Shown one piece after another: positions 1-9,031 of a stretch of 64,000 nt of DNA. The stretch comes from Pedobacter indicus (GTDB lineage Bacteria; Bacteroidota; Bacteroidia; Sphingobacteriales; Sphingobacteriaceae): positions 620,001-684,000 of the forward strand of contig NZ_QRGB01000001.1 of assembly GCF_003449035.1 (NCBI RefSeq). Reading direction: 5' to 3'. The position numbers were made by a program, and so were the translations under genes. Positions within the stretch are counted from its first letter, which is position 1. Each line of letters begins with the position of its first letter. The notes below the pieces were generated by a model. It did no database searches. It was not told the DNA's origin and saw only the letters and a list, made by a program, of their open reading frames with translations.

Positions 1-535
1 CCCGAACTTCGGAAAGGCCGGGGTTAAAAAGCTTCTTCCCACCGTAGCTAAAAAACCAATCGGGATGTCGGCGTGTAACATGATCACGCGCTATGCTGCT
101 CCCTCCGCTAAATGTTGCACGGTAGGGGTTAAACCATGCGTGCAACTCCATACCCCTTGCATGTGCCTCCTGGATAGCAAATTCTAAAGGGTCATACTGA
201 GGGTCACCTCCTTGGGTACCGGTCAAGTACTCACTCCAAGGTTCTCTCGAATTGGCATACAATGCATCAGCCGCTGGTCTGATTTGGAAGATTATACTAT
301 TAATCCCAGCGCGTTGGTGAGCATCTAAGATTCGTACAAGTTCAGCTTTTTGCTGAGCAGCACTTAAGCCCGGTTTTGACGGCCAGTCAATGTTGACAAC
401 CGTTGCAATCCAAACTCCTCTAAATTCTCTCTTCTTTAGTATATTGTCTTGCGCTGCAAGCATATTCACAGAACACGCAAACAGCAATAATAGTGAAAAT
501 AATCGTCTAAAATTCCTTCTTAACATAAGCGACAT
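1..535 (-). CDS. GHL10-type glycoside hydrolase, N-terminal part (partial)
   Basis: This reading frame runs off the left edge, so only the first ~178 residues are visible. It begins with a signal peptide (LLRRNFRRLFSLLLLFACSVN-like hydrophobic stretch) and continues with EFRGVWIATVVNIDWPS, a downstream IIFQIRPAADALY, and HAWFNPYRA. These are hallmarks of the GHL10/DUF187 family of TIM-barrel glycoside hydrolases related to YngK. The protein is probably exported to the periplasm or outer membrane and acts on a polysaccharide or peptidoglycan-like substrate; the actual substrate is not known. Two in-frame ATGs, at 535 and 526, could be the start. Family call is confident, specificity is not. 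Confidence 0.85.
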   Translation of the reverse strand, partial: MSLMLRRNFRRLFSLLLLFACSVNMLAAQDNILKKREFRGVWIATVVNIDWPSKPGLSAAQQKAELVRILDAHQRAGINSIIFQIRPAADALYANSREPWSEYLTGTQGGDPQYDPLEFAIQEAHARGMELHAWFNPYRATFSGGSSIARDHVTRRHPDWFFSYGGKKLFNPGLSEVR

Positions 536-652
536 ATTAGCAAGCGTCAAAGATAACCAACAGCTCTAACTATCAACGAAAAAAGAGATGATTTATTTGG
601 AATAATTTTTGCTTCAGTCATTTACAATTCTTTTTATTGATGTTAAAACGTT

Positions 653-1594
653 ATGGAAATTAAGAATGGGAAATTAATATTGGAAGACGAGTCTACGCAG
701 GATGAAAAGCCTAAAAACTCGAGTAAAATATATTTCTTTATACTTGCTATTGTCGCATTGCTAGCAACTAATGCGTACTATGCCATACGTTACAAAAATC
801 TTGGCAAACAGGTAGAAGTCCTGAATTCGGAAAAAAACCAACTGGAAATCGAGATAGACCGTATCGAAGCGGAATTAAACCGAGTTACTGCTGAGAACCT
901 AGAATTGGCAACATCTTTTAAACAAGAGCATGATGCTGCTCGCGAATTAATTACTGAATTGAGGAGCCAGCTTGACGAGAACCCAAATATTAGTCAGGAC
1001 GATCTACTTAGAACTCAACAAGAAATAAGACGTTTGAGATTGTTGGTGGAACAATACAGCAATGACTTGGAAGATCTGAGAGCTGAAAACCACCAGCTTT
1101 CAATTGAAAAAGATGATCTCCAAAGCTCAGTAAACACAATCACAGAAAGAGTCGACGAGTTGGAGCAAGAAAATACAGGTTTGGAAGAAATGGTGAAATC
1201 TGCGTCAGTATTAAAGGTGTCGTCTATGAGCATTACACCTCAAAGAATAAATGATGGTGAGCAGTCAGATGCAGAAACCAGAGCAAGAAGAACCGATAAG
1301 TTTAGAATCCATTTTGCAATAGCCAACAACTCATTAGCCCCAACGGGCGAACATACGATTTACTATCGTGTCACTGAACCGAGTGGCAACCTTCTCACGA
1401 ATGGAGATCTATTTAAAGTAAACAACGAAGAAATTCAGTATACTCAAGCTACAATTATAGACTTCCAGAATGACGGTAAGCAGTATAGCATAGAATGGAT
1501 CCCAAAAGAATATAAGTTTCAGAAAGGAACCTATACAGTGATACTATATACTACCGAAAGTGTTTTAGGCAGAGCTTCGGTAATATTAAAATAA
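653..1594 (+). CDS. Membrane-anchored coiled-coil protein, function unknown
   Basis: A 313-residue protein with a charged N-terminus, one membrane segment at about residues 27-46, then a long coiled coil (about residues 50-180) rich in Glu/Leu/Asn heptads. It ends in a compact beta-rich domain (about 190-313) containing YYRVTEPSGN and GTYTVILY. The topology suggests a cytoplasmic N-terminus and a periplasmic coiled coil with a globular head. I recognise no named family. It stands alone, convergent with the histidine kinase gene that ends one base after its stop. Conserved proteins of this shape occur in Bacteroidota, but any role in the envelope is inference. Confidence 0.8.
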   Translation: MEIKNGKLILEDESTQDEKPKNSSKIYFFILAIVALLATNAYYAIRYKNLGKQVEVLNSEKNQLEIEIDRIEAELNRVTAENLELATSFKQEHDAARELITELRSQLDENPNISQDDLLRTQQEIRRLRLLVEQYSNDLEDLRAENHQLSIEKDDLQSSVNTITERVDELEQENTGLEEMVKSASVLKVSSMSITPQRINDGEQSDAETRARRTDKFRIHFAIANNSLAPTGEHTIYYRVTEPSGNLLTNGDLFKVNNEEIQYTQATIIDFQNDGKQYSIEWIPKEYKFQKGTYTVILYTTESVLGRASVILK

Positions 1595-4500
1595 CTAGCG
1601 GCTTTTTATAGGCATCGTAATAAAGAATGTCGTGCCAACTCCCTTTTTTGTTTTAAAGGTGATTGTTCCCCTCATCGTTTCTATAGCTTGCTTCACAAAA
1701 GCCAACCCTAGTCCCGTTCCGGAGCTTTTGGTAGTGAAATTCGGCTGAAATATCCTCGCCTGCACTAACTCGTCAATCCCCTTTCCAAAATCTTGTACTG
1801 TTATGCTAAGGTAGCCAGGTCTTTTTATCTCCGTGATAATTTTCATTTTACACTGTGGCTGACCGACACAAGCTTCGATCGAGTTTTTAATAAGGTTGTT
1901 GAAAGATCTGAGTAGCTGATCCTGATCACCGTGTACCAGTATTTCTCTGTTCGTCCGACTATCAAACTCTATATTGATCTGTGGATTTTCGCTATGTAAA
2001 TCAATCGCTTTTTCTATCATGTCGATTATCTTAACATCATCTAGTTTCGTATCGGGCATTTTAGCGAAATTTGAAAATTCCGAGGCGATATGATTTAAGC
2101 TCTCAATTTGTTCGATAAATGACTGAGTAAATCTTTTAAACTTTTCGTCAAAATTAGGGTCTTGCTCCTTCCATGATCTTTCTAACAATTGCACTCCTAG
2201 CCTTAATGGTGTTAATGGATTTTTTATTTCGTGTGCTACTTGTTTTGCCATCTCGCGCCACGCAGATTCACGTTCGGATCTCATAATCTGATCTGCACTA
2301 TTATCTAAAGCCACCAACATATTATTGTATTCTTTAATAAGTGAGCCAATCTCATCGTTCCGTTTCCAAAAGATAGGCTCATTCTTTTTGCCAATATTGG
2401 TTTTCGCCAAACTTTTTTGTACCAACGTTAATGGAGCCGTAATTTTGTTAGCAACGAAAACTGCGAATAGCCCTAATATAACTAAGACCAAGGCATATAC
2501 ATTAATAATTGTATTTAGAAGCAACCCAACCTGCTGATCCAAATCTTTTTGATTCGAATAATAGGGTAGTGCTAAAAATGCAATCGTTTCATTTCTATCA
2601 TTTTTCAAAGGCGTATATGCAGTTAGAAAATCCAACCCTCCAATACTCTCATGGTGGACAAACTCCTCTCGTTTATAATCATGCATGTTTAACCATGCAT
2701 TCGCATTCATATACTCCGAAATAAGACCCAAATCAAAGATTTTGCTCTGCGTGCTATAGAGAAGCTCTCCGCTAAGGTTATATAAATTTAAATCAGTAGC
2801 GTTAACTTCTGCAGTGGTACTAAATTGCTGCTCAATATTGATCGATTCAATATCTTTATTCTCTACAGACAATTTAGCCTCAACCCCGCGTGCTATTTGT
2901 GATATTTGTCGAATAATAGCGTTTTCTTGCCGCACCTTATATTGTCCGCTTAAACTAAAAAAAGAGATAAAACCTACAATAACTAGTGTCCCGACCACGG
3001 CAAGTACAACAAAGGCCTGAATTCTAGTACTGTAGAGTATTCTGTTTTGCAGAATGATGACTGACCATCTAAAGTTTCTAAAACTAAAATCATAATCATT
3101 CAAAACAGATACAATCCATTGAACTGTATAAATAAGAATTGAAAATACAAGAAATACAAGAAATAGGAATGACAAGGAAGCTAACTGCTGCCAGCCGCTT
3201 TGAGCTTTGCTACTTAGTATAAGGAGGTCATCGTCATTTGGGCTGTGAAAGATATGATTATAGCCGTTCGATGTGTATTGCATATATCTGTCTGATTCCG
3301 ATGAAGGAATCACTGCATTGACTGGGTATTGGTAGGACCCGTGTTGTGTCTTTAACTCACTTTGACTATAATAGGCATAGGAGTAGTTCTCATACTCATT
3401 AGGACTGTCTACGGTCGTACCCGAAAAAAGTAATTCTAAAGAAGAAGTATACCTGCCCAAAGATCTATTCTTCAATTCAATAAGATAGGTGCCCACCATC
3501 TCATCATCATGGCGAATAGGTAAAAGTGCAAAATAGTTGATATATCCGATAGAATGCGAAAGGCGATAAAAATTTTTAGATATTTTCCGAGAGCCACTGA
3601 TTACCTTATCTTTATAATAGGTAAACTTTGACATCGCCATTGCGCTATTGTTTGCTGAGTCTGTCGAAATCGCATATCCATGAAAGTCATACTTTGCTAA
3701 GTATCCTCCAAAATATTTGCTCCGTAATTCCTCCCTAATCAGCTTTTGTGGTGTATTCGGTTGATTTAAAAAATACTCTTCCAGTAGATGATCATTAACA
3801 ATACTTTCTTCTATTTCCATAAACAATAGAACGGCATCAGGATCTTCCGAAGATTCTAATTTTTGCAAGGCGAGTAATTGATTACTCAAGTTCTTTTTGT
3901 TTTGAAATGCACTTTGCTTCAAGGAAGCGATCCCTGCAAAAAGAAACAAGATAACTACGAATAGGGCCAGATTAAAACGCTTACTAATGTTTGCCGTCCA
4001 CCCCTTAAGGTAGACAATCGCAATCATCAGAAATGCCGATATCGACAAGCTTCTTAATTGTAGCTTAATAACAAGACACAAAACTACCACCGCGACAGAA
4101 AATAAGAAAAGATCTCTACGGCTCATGTCAAGTCGCTTAATAATAACTATGAGGGTTTCTATAAGAAGATAAAAGCAAAAGACAACGAGACATAGCAAAA
4201 AGATCCCTGACCAGCTATAAATATTTAGATTTAACAGGTTATTAACTTCAAAGCTTATACTCGAATCGACGATTAAGCTCTCAAATATATATACAGCGGC
4301 CTCGCAACATATATAAAGGAGCGCTCCTGATGTCAAAAAAACCAGTATTTGAGTAAATCGTGAGGATTTACGATCTGTCCTAAAAAAAACCAGTTCAAAT
4401 CGACATTGATAGATATAACATATCAACCAAGTTGCAGCAAACACATGGAAAGCCAACGCACCTAGTGATGGTAAGATTGAACTGGAAGCGTATATCTTCG

Positions 4501-5320
4501 GATCGAAAAAGCCTGAATAGAAGTTCTCCGCCAACCATTGCGTTTTTAAATCAAGATATCGGACTCCGAACAAATAAATAGCCAAGAGAAGAATAGATGA
4601 TTTCACCCAGCCTTTTTTAGCAATCCAAGTGCAAATAGAGGTAACCAATAAAGTTGCTGTAAAGGCAAAAAGCAACCACATGATTAATTCAAGACGAGAG
4701 TAGAATGTATTAAATACACTCGATCTCAATTTTAAAGATAGTAAGTATTCACCGTCACTGTTTCTCAGATTGTAGACAAAACGATCATCGTATGAAGCAA
4801 CATCAAGATTTGGGGTATTGATTAAGTCGCTCGAAAATTCATTTACCAGGTATCTGTTAGATAGCGAGTAATTAGCCTTTATTGGAATTAGACACACGAC
4901 AGAGAAGCCACCCGAACTCTTTTTTTGAGCCTCAAACCAACCGTTTTTCCAAGAAATCACACTGCTCCCTTCTCGTATGCCAGCATCAGATCGCGGGACA
5001 ATCTGTTCCGACCCCCAGAAGACAAGATCGTTATTAGAGTAAGTATATAAATAGATATTGCTCTTATTCCCTAAATCATTGATAACATAATCCTGTAAAG
5101 AATAATCATGTTCGATGGATCGTAACCGTGAAAATAATTCTGAATCATTAAAAAGAGACGCCACCACAGCTTCTTTCCTATGAAGATTATCTTCTACTTC
5201 CTTTCCATCAATAAGAAGGATCTCTTTTTCTTGATAAGTGAGATTTATTGTAATTGCGGTGCCTGCGAAACAAAGTGTAAGCAGCAGCAAAAGAATGCGT
5301 ATCTTTAAAATGTTATTCAC
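1595..5320 (-). CDS. Very large NtrY-like membrane sensor histidine kinase
   Basis: This 1241-residue protein starts with GTG at 5320 and an N-terminal membrane segment. It has a large extracytoplasmic region, a block of about ten hydrophobic segments in the first half, another sensor loop, a further membrane segment, and a HAMP-like linker (KITAPLTLVQ...NDEIGSL). The kinase core follows: H-box VAHEIKNPLTPLRLG at about residue 1030, N-box NNLIKNSIEA, G1 DFGKGI and G2 GTGLGLAFV near the C-terminus. The EIKNPLTP form with the WREMAKQ lead-in is characteristic of NtrY-type kinases. It should phosphorylate a response regulator in response to an envelope signal, but no regulator gene is adjacent. 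Kinase assignment is certain; the signal is unknown. Confidence 0.93.
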   Translation of the reverse strand: MNNILKIRILLLLLTLCFAGTAITINLTYQEKEILLIDGKEVEDNLHRKEAVVASLFNDSELFSRLRSIEHDYSLQDYVINDLGNKSNIYLYTYSNNDLVFWGSEQIVPRSDAGIREGSSVISWKNGWFEAQKKSSGGFSVVCLIPIKANYSLSNRYLVNEFSSDLINTPNLDVASYDDRFVYNLRNSDGEYLLSLKLRSSVFNTFYSRLELIMWLLFAFTATLLVTSICTWIAKKGWVKSSILLLAIYLFGVRYLDLKTQWLAENFYSGFFDPKIYASSSILPSLGALAFHVFAATWLICYIYQCRFELVFFRTDRKSSRFTQILVFLTSGALLYICCEAAVYIFESLIVDSSISFEVNNLLNLNIYSWSGIFLLCLVVFCFYLLIETLIVIIKRLDMSRRDLFLFSVAVVVLCLVIKLQLRSLSISAFLMIAIVYLKGWTANISKRFNLALFVVILFLFAGIASLKQSAFQNKKNLSNQLLALQKLESSEDPDAVLLFMEIEESIVNDHLLEEYFLNQPNTPQKLIREELRSKYFGGYLAKYDFHGYAISTDSANNSAMAMSKFTYYKDKVISGSRKISKNFYRLSHSIGYINYFALLPIRHDDEMVGTYLIELKNRSLGRYTSSLELLFSGTTVDSPNEYENYSYAYYSQSELKTQHGSYQYPVNAVIPSSESDRYMQYTSNGYNHIFHSPNDDDLLILSSKAQSGWQQLASLSFLFLVFLVFSILIYTVQWIVSVLNDYDFSFRNFRWSVIILQNRILYSTRIQAFVVLAVVGTLVIVGFISFFSLSGQYKVRQENAIIRQISQIARGVEAKLSVENKDIESINIEQQFSTTAEVNATDLNLYNLSGELLYSTQSKIFDLGLISEYMNANAWLNMHDYKREEFVHHESIGGLDFLTAYTPLKNDRNETIAFLALPYYSNQKDLDQQVGLLLNTIINVYALVLVILGLFAVFVANKITAPLTLVQKSLAKTNIGKKNEPIFWKRNDEIGSLIKEYNNMLVALDNSADQIMRSERESAWREMAKQVAHEIKNPLTPLRLGVQLLERSWKEQDPNFDEKFKRFTQSFIEQIESLNHIASEFSNFAKMPDTKLDDVKIIDMIEKAIDLHSENPQINIEFDSRTNREILVHGDQDQLLRSFNNLIKNSIEACVGQPQCKMKIITEIKRPGYLSITVQDFGKGIDELVQARIFQPNFTTKSSGTGLGLAFVKQAIETMRGTITFKTKKGVGTTFFITMPIKSR

Positions 5321-5348
5321 AAAATAAAATCAGTTCGCATAAAAGTAA

Positions 5349-5384
5349 TAAAAAAGCTCCACAGAACTGAAAATCTATGGAGCT
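5349..5384 (-). terminator. Rho-independent terminator downstream of fabD
   Basis: Read on the minus strand, a 7-bp stem AGCTCCA/TGGAGCT with a 16-nt loop is followed by a run of T residues. It sits between the fabD stop and the histidine kinase start and would end the fabD transcript. Confidence 0.7.
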
Positions 5385-5408
5385 ATTCACTACTTGTTTG
5401 GCCCTTCC

Positions 5409-6293
5409 TTATAACGATGCCGCTGATGTATCAGCTTTACGATCTACTTTTTTAACAAGTCCTTGCAAGACATTTCCTGGTCCTACTTCTACAAATTTTG
5501 TTGCACCATCTTCAATCATAGCAGACACAATCTGCGACCATTTCACTGGTCCGGTTAATTGTTCGATTAAATTATTTTTGATACGATCTGAATCTAAGTA
5601 GGGTTTTGCATCGATGTTTTGATATACAGGGCATATGGGAGTATTAAATGTTGTTGCTTCGATCGCTTTCTCCAGTTCAACTCTGGCTGATTCCATTAGC
5701 GGTGAGTGAAATGCTCCGCCTACGTTCAACTTAAGAACTCGCCGCGCCCCAGCTTCTATCAAAAGCTCACATGCTCGATCAATCCCGGCTATACTACCAG
5801 AAATGACCAATTGCCCAGGGCAGTTATAATTTGCAGGAACGACTACGTCACTTACTCGTTGGCATACATCTTCAACGACAAAGTCATCTAGACCAAGCAC
5901 TGCTGCCATTGTTGAAGGCTGTAATTCACAGGCTTTCTGCATCGAATTAGCGCGAGCTGCAACAAGTTTTAATCCGGATTCAAAATCAAACACACCAGCA
6001 CTCACCAATGCAGAAAATTCCCCCAATGAATGCCCGGCAACCATATTAGGCTTAAAAGAGTCTCCTAATGCCTTTGCTAAAATAACTGAATGTAAAAAGA
6101 TTGATGGTTGTGTTACGTTGGTCTGTTTTAACTCATCATCGGTACCATCAAACATAATGTCCGTAATCCGGAAGCCAAGTATTTCGTTAGCCTGTTCAAA
6201 GAGTTCCTTAGTCTGGCTGCTGTAGCCGTATAGTTCTTTTCCCATTCCGACAAACTGTGCTCCTTGTCCGGGAAATACGTATGCTGTTTTCAT
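5409..6293 (-). CDS. fabD: Malonyl-CoA:ACP transacylase
   Basis: FabD transfers the malonyl group from malonyl-CoA to acyl carrier protein, supplying the extender unit for type II fatty acid synthesis in the cytoplasm. The 294-residue length is normal. Visible motifs are the N-terminal VFPGQGAQ, the nucleophile elbow GHSLGEFSAL with the active Ser near residue 90, the conserved Arg soon after (AARANSMQKA), and the catalytic His in GGAFHSPLM. It lies 28 bp downstream of folE on the same strand, so the two may share a transcript, and it is followed by a terminator at 5349-5384. Assignment is secure. Confidence 0.97.
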   Translation of the reverse strand: MKTAYVFPGQGAQFVGMGKELYGYSSQTKELFEQANEILGFRITDIMFDGTDDELKQTNVTQPSIFLHSVILAKALGDSFKPNMVAGHSLGEFSALVSAGVFDFESGLKLVAARANSMQKACELQPSTMAAVLGLDDFVVEDVCQRVSDVVVPANYNCPGQLVISGSIAGIDRACELLIEAGARRVLKLNVGGAFHSPLMESARVELEKAIEATTFNTPICPVYQNIDAKPYLDSDRIKNNLIEQLTGPVKWSQIVSAMIEDGATKFVEVGPGNVLQGLVKKVDRKADTSAASL

Positions 6294-6321
6294 TGCTTTG
6301 ATTCTTCTTAATTGATTCTTC

Positions 6322-6963
6322 TTAATCTAAACTTGCTGTTATCAGTCTCAAAAACTCATTTCGTGTACGCTCTTTAGCGAACTCACCGGTAAAGGCAGAT
6401 GTCGTTGTCACTGAATTTTGCTTCTGTACGCCTCGCATCGACATACATAGATGACGGCATTCCATCACAACTGCTACCCCAAGAGGGTTCAGGGTTTCAT
6501 GAATACAATCTCTAATTTCATTTGTCAATCTCTCCTGAACCTGTAGTCTTCTCGCAAAAGCATCTACGATACGTGGGATTTTACTTAGCCCGACAATATG
6601 CCCGTTTGGTATATACGCAATATGAGCTTTCCCAAAAAAAGGCAGCATATGATGTTCACATAACGAGTATACTTCGACGTCCTTGACAACTACCATCTGA
6701 CTATACTCTTCAGCAAACATGGCTCCTTTTAATATTTCCGCAGGATTAATATCATAGCCGTGGGTCAAGAACTGCAGTGACTTAGCTACACGCTCAGGTG
6801 TTTTCAAAAGACCTTCTCGATTTGGATCCTCTCCTAGCGCTGCTAAAATATCCCCGTAATGCTCGGCAATTCTATTTACCGTATCAACATTATATCTGTC
6901 TATTTTGACATACCCATCAACACCTTCGCCCTCGCTTGTAATTATCTTATCTGTTTTGTTCAT
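6322..6963 (-). CDS. folE: GTP cyclohydrolase I
   Basis: FolE converts GTP to 7,8-dihydroneopterin triphosphate, the first step of folate and of the queuosine precursor pathway. The 213-residue protein has the zinc-binding and catalytic motifs [11 protein letters not shown] and [12 protein letters not shown], and the substrate loop [21 protein letters not shown] is recognisable in pieces. It is the canonical zinc-dependent IA form. It sits 25 bp downstream of queD, whose substrate is the FolE product, so a shared operon makes metabolic sense. A role in both folate and queuosine synthesis is likely. Confidence 0.97.
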   Translation of the reverse strand: MNKTDKIITSEGEGVDGYVKIDRYNVDTVNRIAEHYGDILAALGEDPNREGLLKTPERVAKSLQFLTHGYDINPAEILKGAMFAEEYSQMVVVKDVEVYSLCEHHMLPFFGKAHIAYIPNGHIVGLSKIPRIVDAFARRLQVQERLTNEIRDCIHETLNPLGVAVVMECRHLCMSMRGVQKQNSVTTTSAFTGEFAKERTRNEFLRLITASLD

Positions 6964-6988
6964 GTTATTTTTTCAGTATGTTCCTGGC

Positions 6989-7402
6989 TTATTTACCGAA
7001 ATACTCAATGAAATTATTCTCTGTCTCACAGAGTTTAACTGAATGAAGAATTGCTCCCTCAGCTTGAATTCTAGGTGCCAATAGATTAAAGATCTCGACG
7101 GCCATCACTTCGGTTGAAGCCATTTTCCCTTGCATGAAATCTACGTCAAGATTGACATTTCTATGATCGAGTTTTTCAATCACCTCTTCTAATATAATTT
7201 GTTTCAATACTCTAAGGTCGATCAGGAATCCTGTTTCTGGGTTAATATCGCCCTTTACAGTCACAAACAGCTCGTAGTTATGACCATGCCAATTTGGGTT
7301 CGAGCACTTTCCGAATGTTTCCAAGTTCTTTTCATCCGACCAATCTGACCTATACAATTTATGGGCAGACGAAAAACGTTCTCTTCGTGTAATATGAATC
7401 AT
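6989..7402 (-). CDS. queD: 6-carboxytetrahydropterin synthase (PTPS/QueD family)
   Basis: QueD-family enzymes turn dihydroneopterin triphosphate into 6-carboxy-5,6,7,8-tetrahydropterin for queuosine synthesis, or the pyruvoyl form for pterins. The zinc ligands are visible as the His in RFSSAHKL and the pair in WHGHNYE, the catalytic Cys lies in KCSNPNWHG, and DHRNVN is the conserved tetramer-interface Asp-His. I place the start at ATG 7402 (MIHITRRERF, 137 residues). An upstream reading to 7456 would cross the promoter-like TATCTTTG at 7408-7415 and the divergent mqnB leader. Position next to folE supports the role. QueD versus another PTPS activity cannot be settled here. Confidence 0.9.
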   Translation of the reverse strand: MIHITRRERFSSAHKLYRSDWSDEKNLETFGKCSNPNWHGHNYELFVTVKGDINPETGFLIDLRVLKQIILEEVIEKLDHRNVNLDVDFMQGKMASTEVMAVEIFNLLAPRIQAEGAILHSVKLCETENNFIEYFGK

Positions 7403-7407
7403 GTGTA

Positions 7408-7415
7408 CAAAGATA
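7408..7415 (-). promoter_or_regulatory. -7 promoter element of queD-folE
   Basis: On the minus strand the sequence reads TATCTTTG, a full match to the Bacteroidota -7 consensus TAnnTTTG, 5 bases from the queD ATG. No clear -33 element is visible at the usual distance. The spacing implies a very short or absent leader. Confidence 0.5.
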
Positions 7416-7497
7416 GTATATTGAACCGAAAATAGTGCTGACATGCCGACTTTCAAGGTCGTGCTTTTATTATTGTATATTCGTAATAAAACTAACT

Positions 7498-8130
7498 ATG
7501 GAAATATTAATTGTCGCGGCGACTGAGAATGAAATATCGAAATACAGAAACCTAGCACAACAAAATTCCTATCCGGTAGATATTTTAGTTACGGGAGCAG
7601 GTATGGTCCCAACGGCTTTCATGCTTGGACAGCGTCTAGCCACGCGCCGGTACGATGCGATAATAAATATTGGCATAGCGGGAAGTTTTAGACGCGATAT
7701 CGAGCTTGGCTCTATTATCAGAATTGCAACTGACCAGTTTAGCGAACTAGGAGCACAGAATGGATCTCAGTTTTTAACTCTCGAAGAGATTGGACTTGGT
7801 CAGAGTTTTTACAAAGAAAAACCTACTGCGCAATTGCTCAAAGTACCAGCGATAAGTGAGCTGAAGACTCAAAATGCCATAACAGTTAATACCGTTCATG
7901 GTGATGAAAAAAGTATAGAAAAAATCAGAGAGAGAGTAGACCCAGATCTCGAGAGTATGGAGGGAGCCGCGGTATTCTTTGTCGCGGAGAAAGAAAATAT
8001 ACCGGTGTTACAAATTCGAAGTATTTCAAATTATGTCGAAGAGCGGAATCGTGAAGCATGGAAAATATCTACAGCAATTAACAACATAAACGATTGGCTA
8101 AGTAGGCTATCATCAGAAATATTCTCATAA
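7498..8130 (+). CDS. mqnB: Futalosine hydrolase
   Basis: MqnB removes adenine or hypoxanthine from futalosine to give dehypoxanthine futalosine in the alternative (futalosine) menaquinone pathway. The 210-residue protein has the nucleoside-phosphorylase-like fold of MTA/SAH nucleosidases: VAATENEI at the start, VTGAGMVPTAF, NIGIAGSF, and the ribose-binding MEGAAVFF. ATG 7498 (MEILIVAAT) is chosen because the upstream extension to 7435 is not family-like. The next gene is mqnD, another enzyme of the same pathway, which raises confidence over a generic nucleosidase. Confidence 0.92.
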   Translation: MEILIVAATENEISKYRNLAQQNSYPVDILVTGAGMVPTAFMLGQRLATRRYDAIINIGIAGSFRRDIELGSIIRIATDQFSELGAQNGSQFLTLEEIGLGQSFYKEKPTAQLLKVPAISELKTQNAITVNTVHGDEKSIEKIRERVDPDLESMEGAAVFFVAEKENIPVLQIRSISNYVEERNREAWKISTAINNINDWLSRLSSEIFS

Positions 8131-8183
8131 ATCACTTATGTTATTCAAAAGATTCATATTTTTATATTTTTAGAATACATTCC

Positions 8184-9026
8184 ATGAAATTTACATTGGG
8201 TTTCTCCCCATGTCCTAATGACACATTTATCTTTGACGCTCTAGTCCATAAAAAGATCGATACGGAGGGTATCGACTTCGAAGTTATCTATGAGGACGTC
8301 GAAACATTGAACCTAATGGCATTTAATAACGAACTCGACATAACGAAGTTGAGTTTTCATGCTTTCGCTTTTGCCTTAAAAAACTATGGCCTCCTTGATG
8401 CCGGAAGTGCCTTGGGGCATGGTGTAGGGCCTTTGCTTATCTCTCGAGAATCCGCAATCTCAGAAGAATATGTTAAGGAACATTCCCAGCAACTGAAAGT
8501 GGCCATTCCGGGAGTCTACACTACTGCTAATTTTTTAATGAGCTTAGCTTTCCCGTCGCTCCAGCAGAAAGAATTGTATCTCTTTTCTGAGATCGAAGAC
8601 GCGGTCAGCAGAAGCGAAATTGACCTCGGTTTAATTATCCACGAATCTCGATTCACTTACCAACAGAAAGGGCTTCACAAAATTACAGATCTGGGGAACT
8701 ATTGGGAAAAGGAAACAGGTCTACCAATCCCCTTGGGTGGTATAGTCGGGAATAGGCGTATTCCTAAAAAAGAGCTTCAAACCATAAGCAGGCTAATCCG
8801 AAAAAGCATTGAGTTCGCATTCGACGATCCACAATCGGGTTTAGGGTTTATAAAAAGTCTATCTCAGGAAATGGAAGAAGATGTCATTTTCAAACATATT
8901 AATCTCTATGTCAACAACTACTCATTGAGCTTAGGTCAGTCGGGACGAGATGCGGTAACTATTCTCTTTGATAAAGCTAGATCGCTAAATGTAGTACCCT
9001 CTTACCAAGAGGACATCTTTATCTGA
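8184..9026 (+). CDS. mqnD: 1,4-dihydroxy-6-naphthoate synthase
   Basis: MqnD converts cyclic dehypoxanthinyl futalosine into 1,4-dihydroxy-6-naphthoate, the naphthoquinone ring precursor of menaquinone. The 280-residue protein has the periplasmic-binding-protein-like fold, with LGFSPCPNDTFIF at the N-terminus, LDITKLSFHAFAF, and the catalytic-type His in LIIHESRFTY. Length is normal for the family. It follows mqnB by 53 bp on the same strand, so the pair is probably co-transcribed. mqnA, mqnC and mqnE are not in this window. Assignment is secure. Confidence 0.95.
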   Translation: MKFTLGFSPCPNDTFIFDALVHKKIDTEGIDFEVIYEDVETLNLMAFNNELDITKLSFHAFAFALKNYGLLDAGSALGHGVGPLLISRESAISEEYVKEHSQQLKVAIPGVYTTANFLMSLAFPSLQQKELYLFSEIEDAVSRSEIDLGLIIHESRFTYQQKGLHKITDLGNYWEKETGLPIPLGGIVGNRRIPKKELQTISRLIRKSIEFAFDDPQSGLGFIKSLSQEMEEDVIFKHINLYVNNYSLSLGQSGRDAVTILFDKARSLNVVPSYQEDIFI

Positions 9027-9031
9027 AACAT

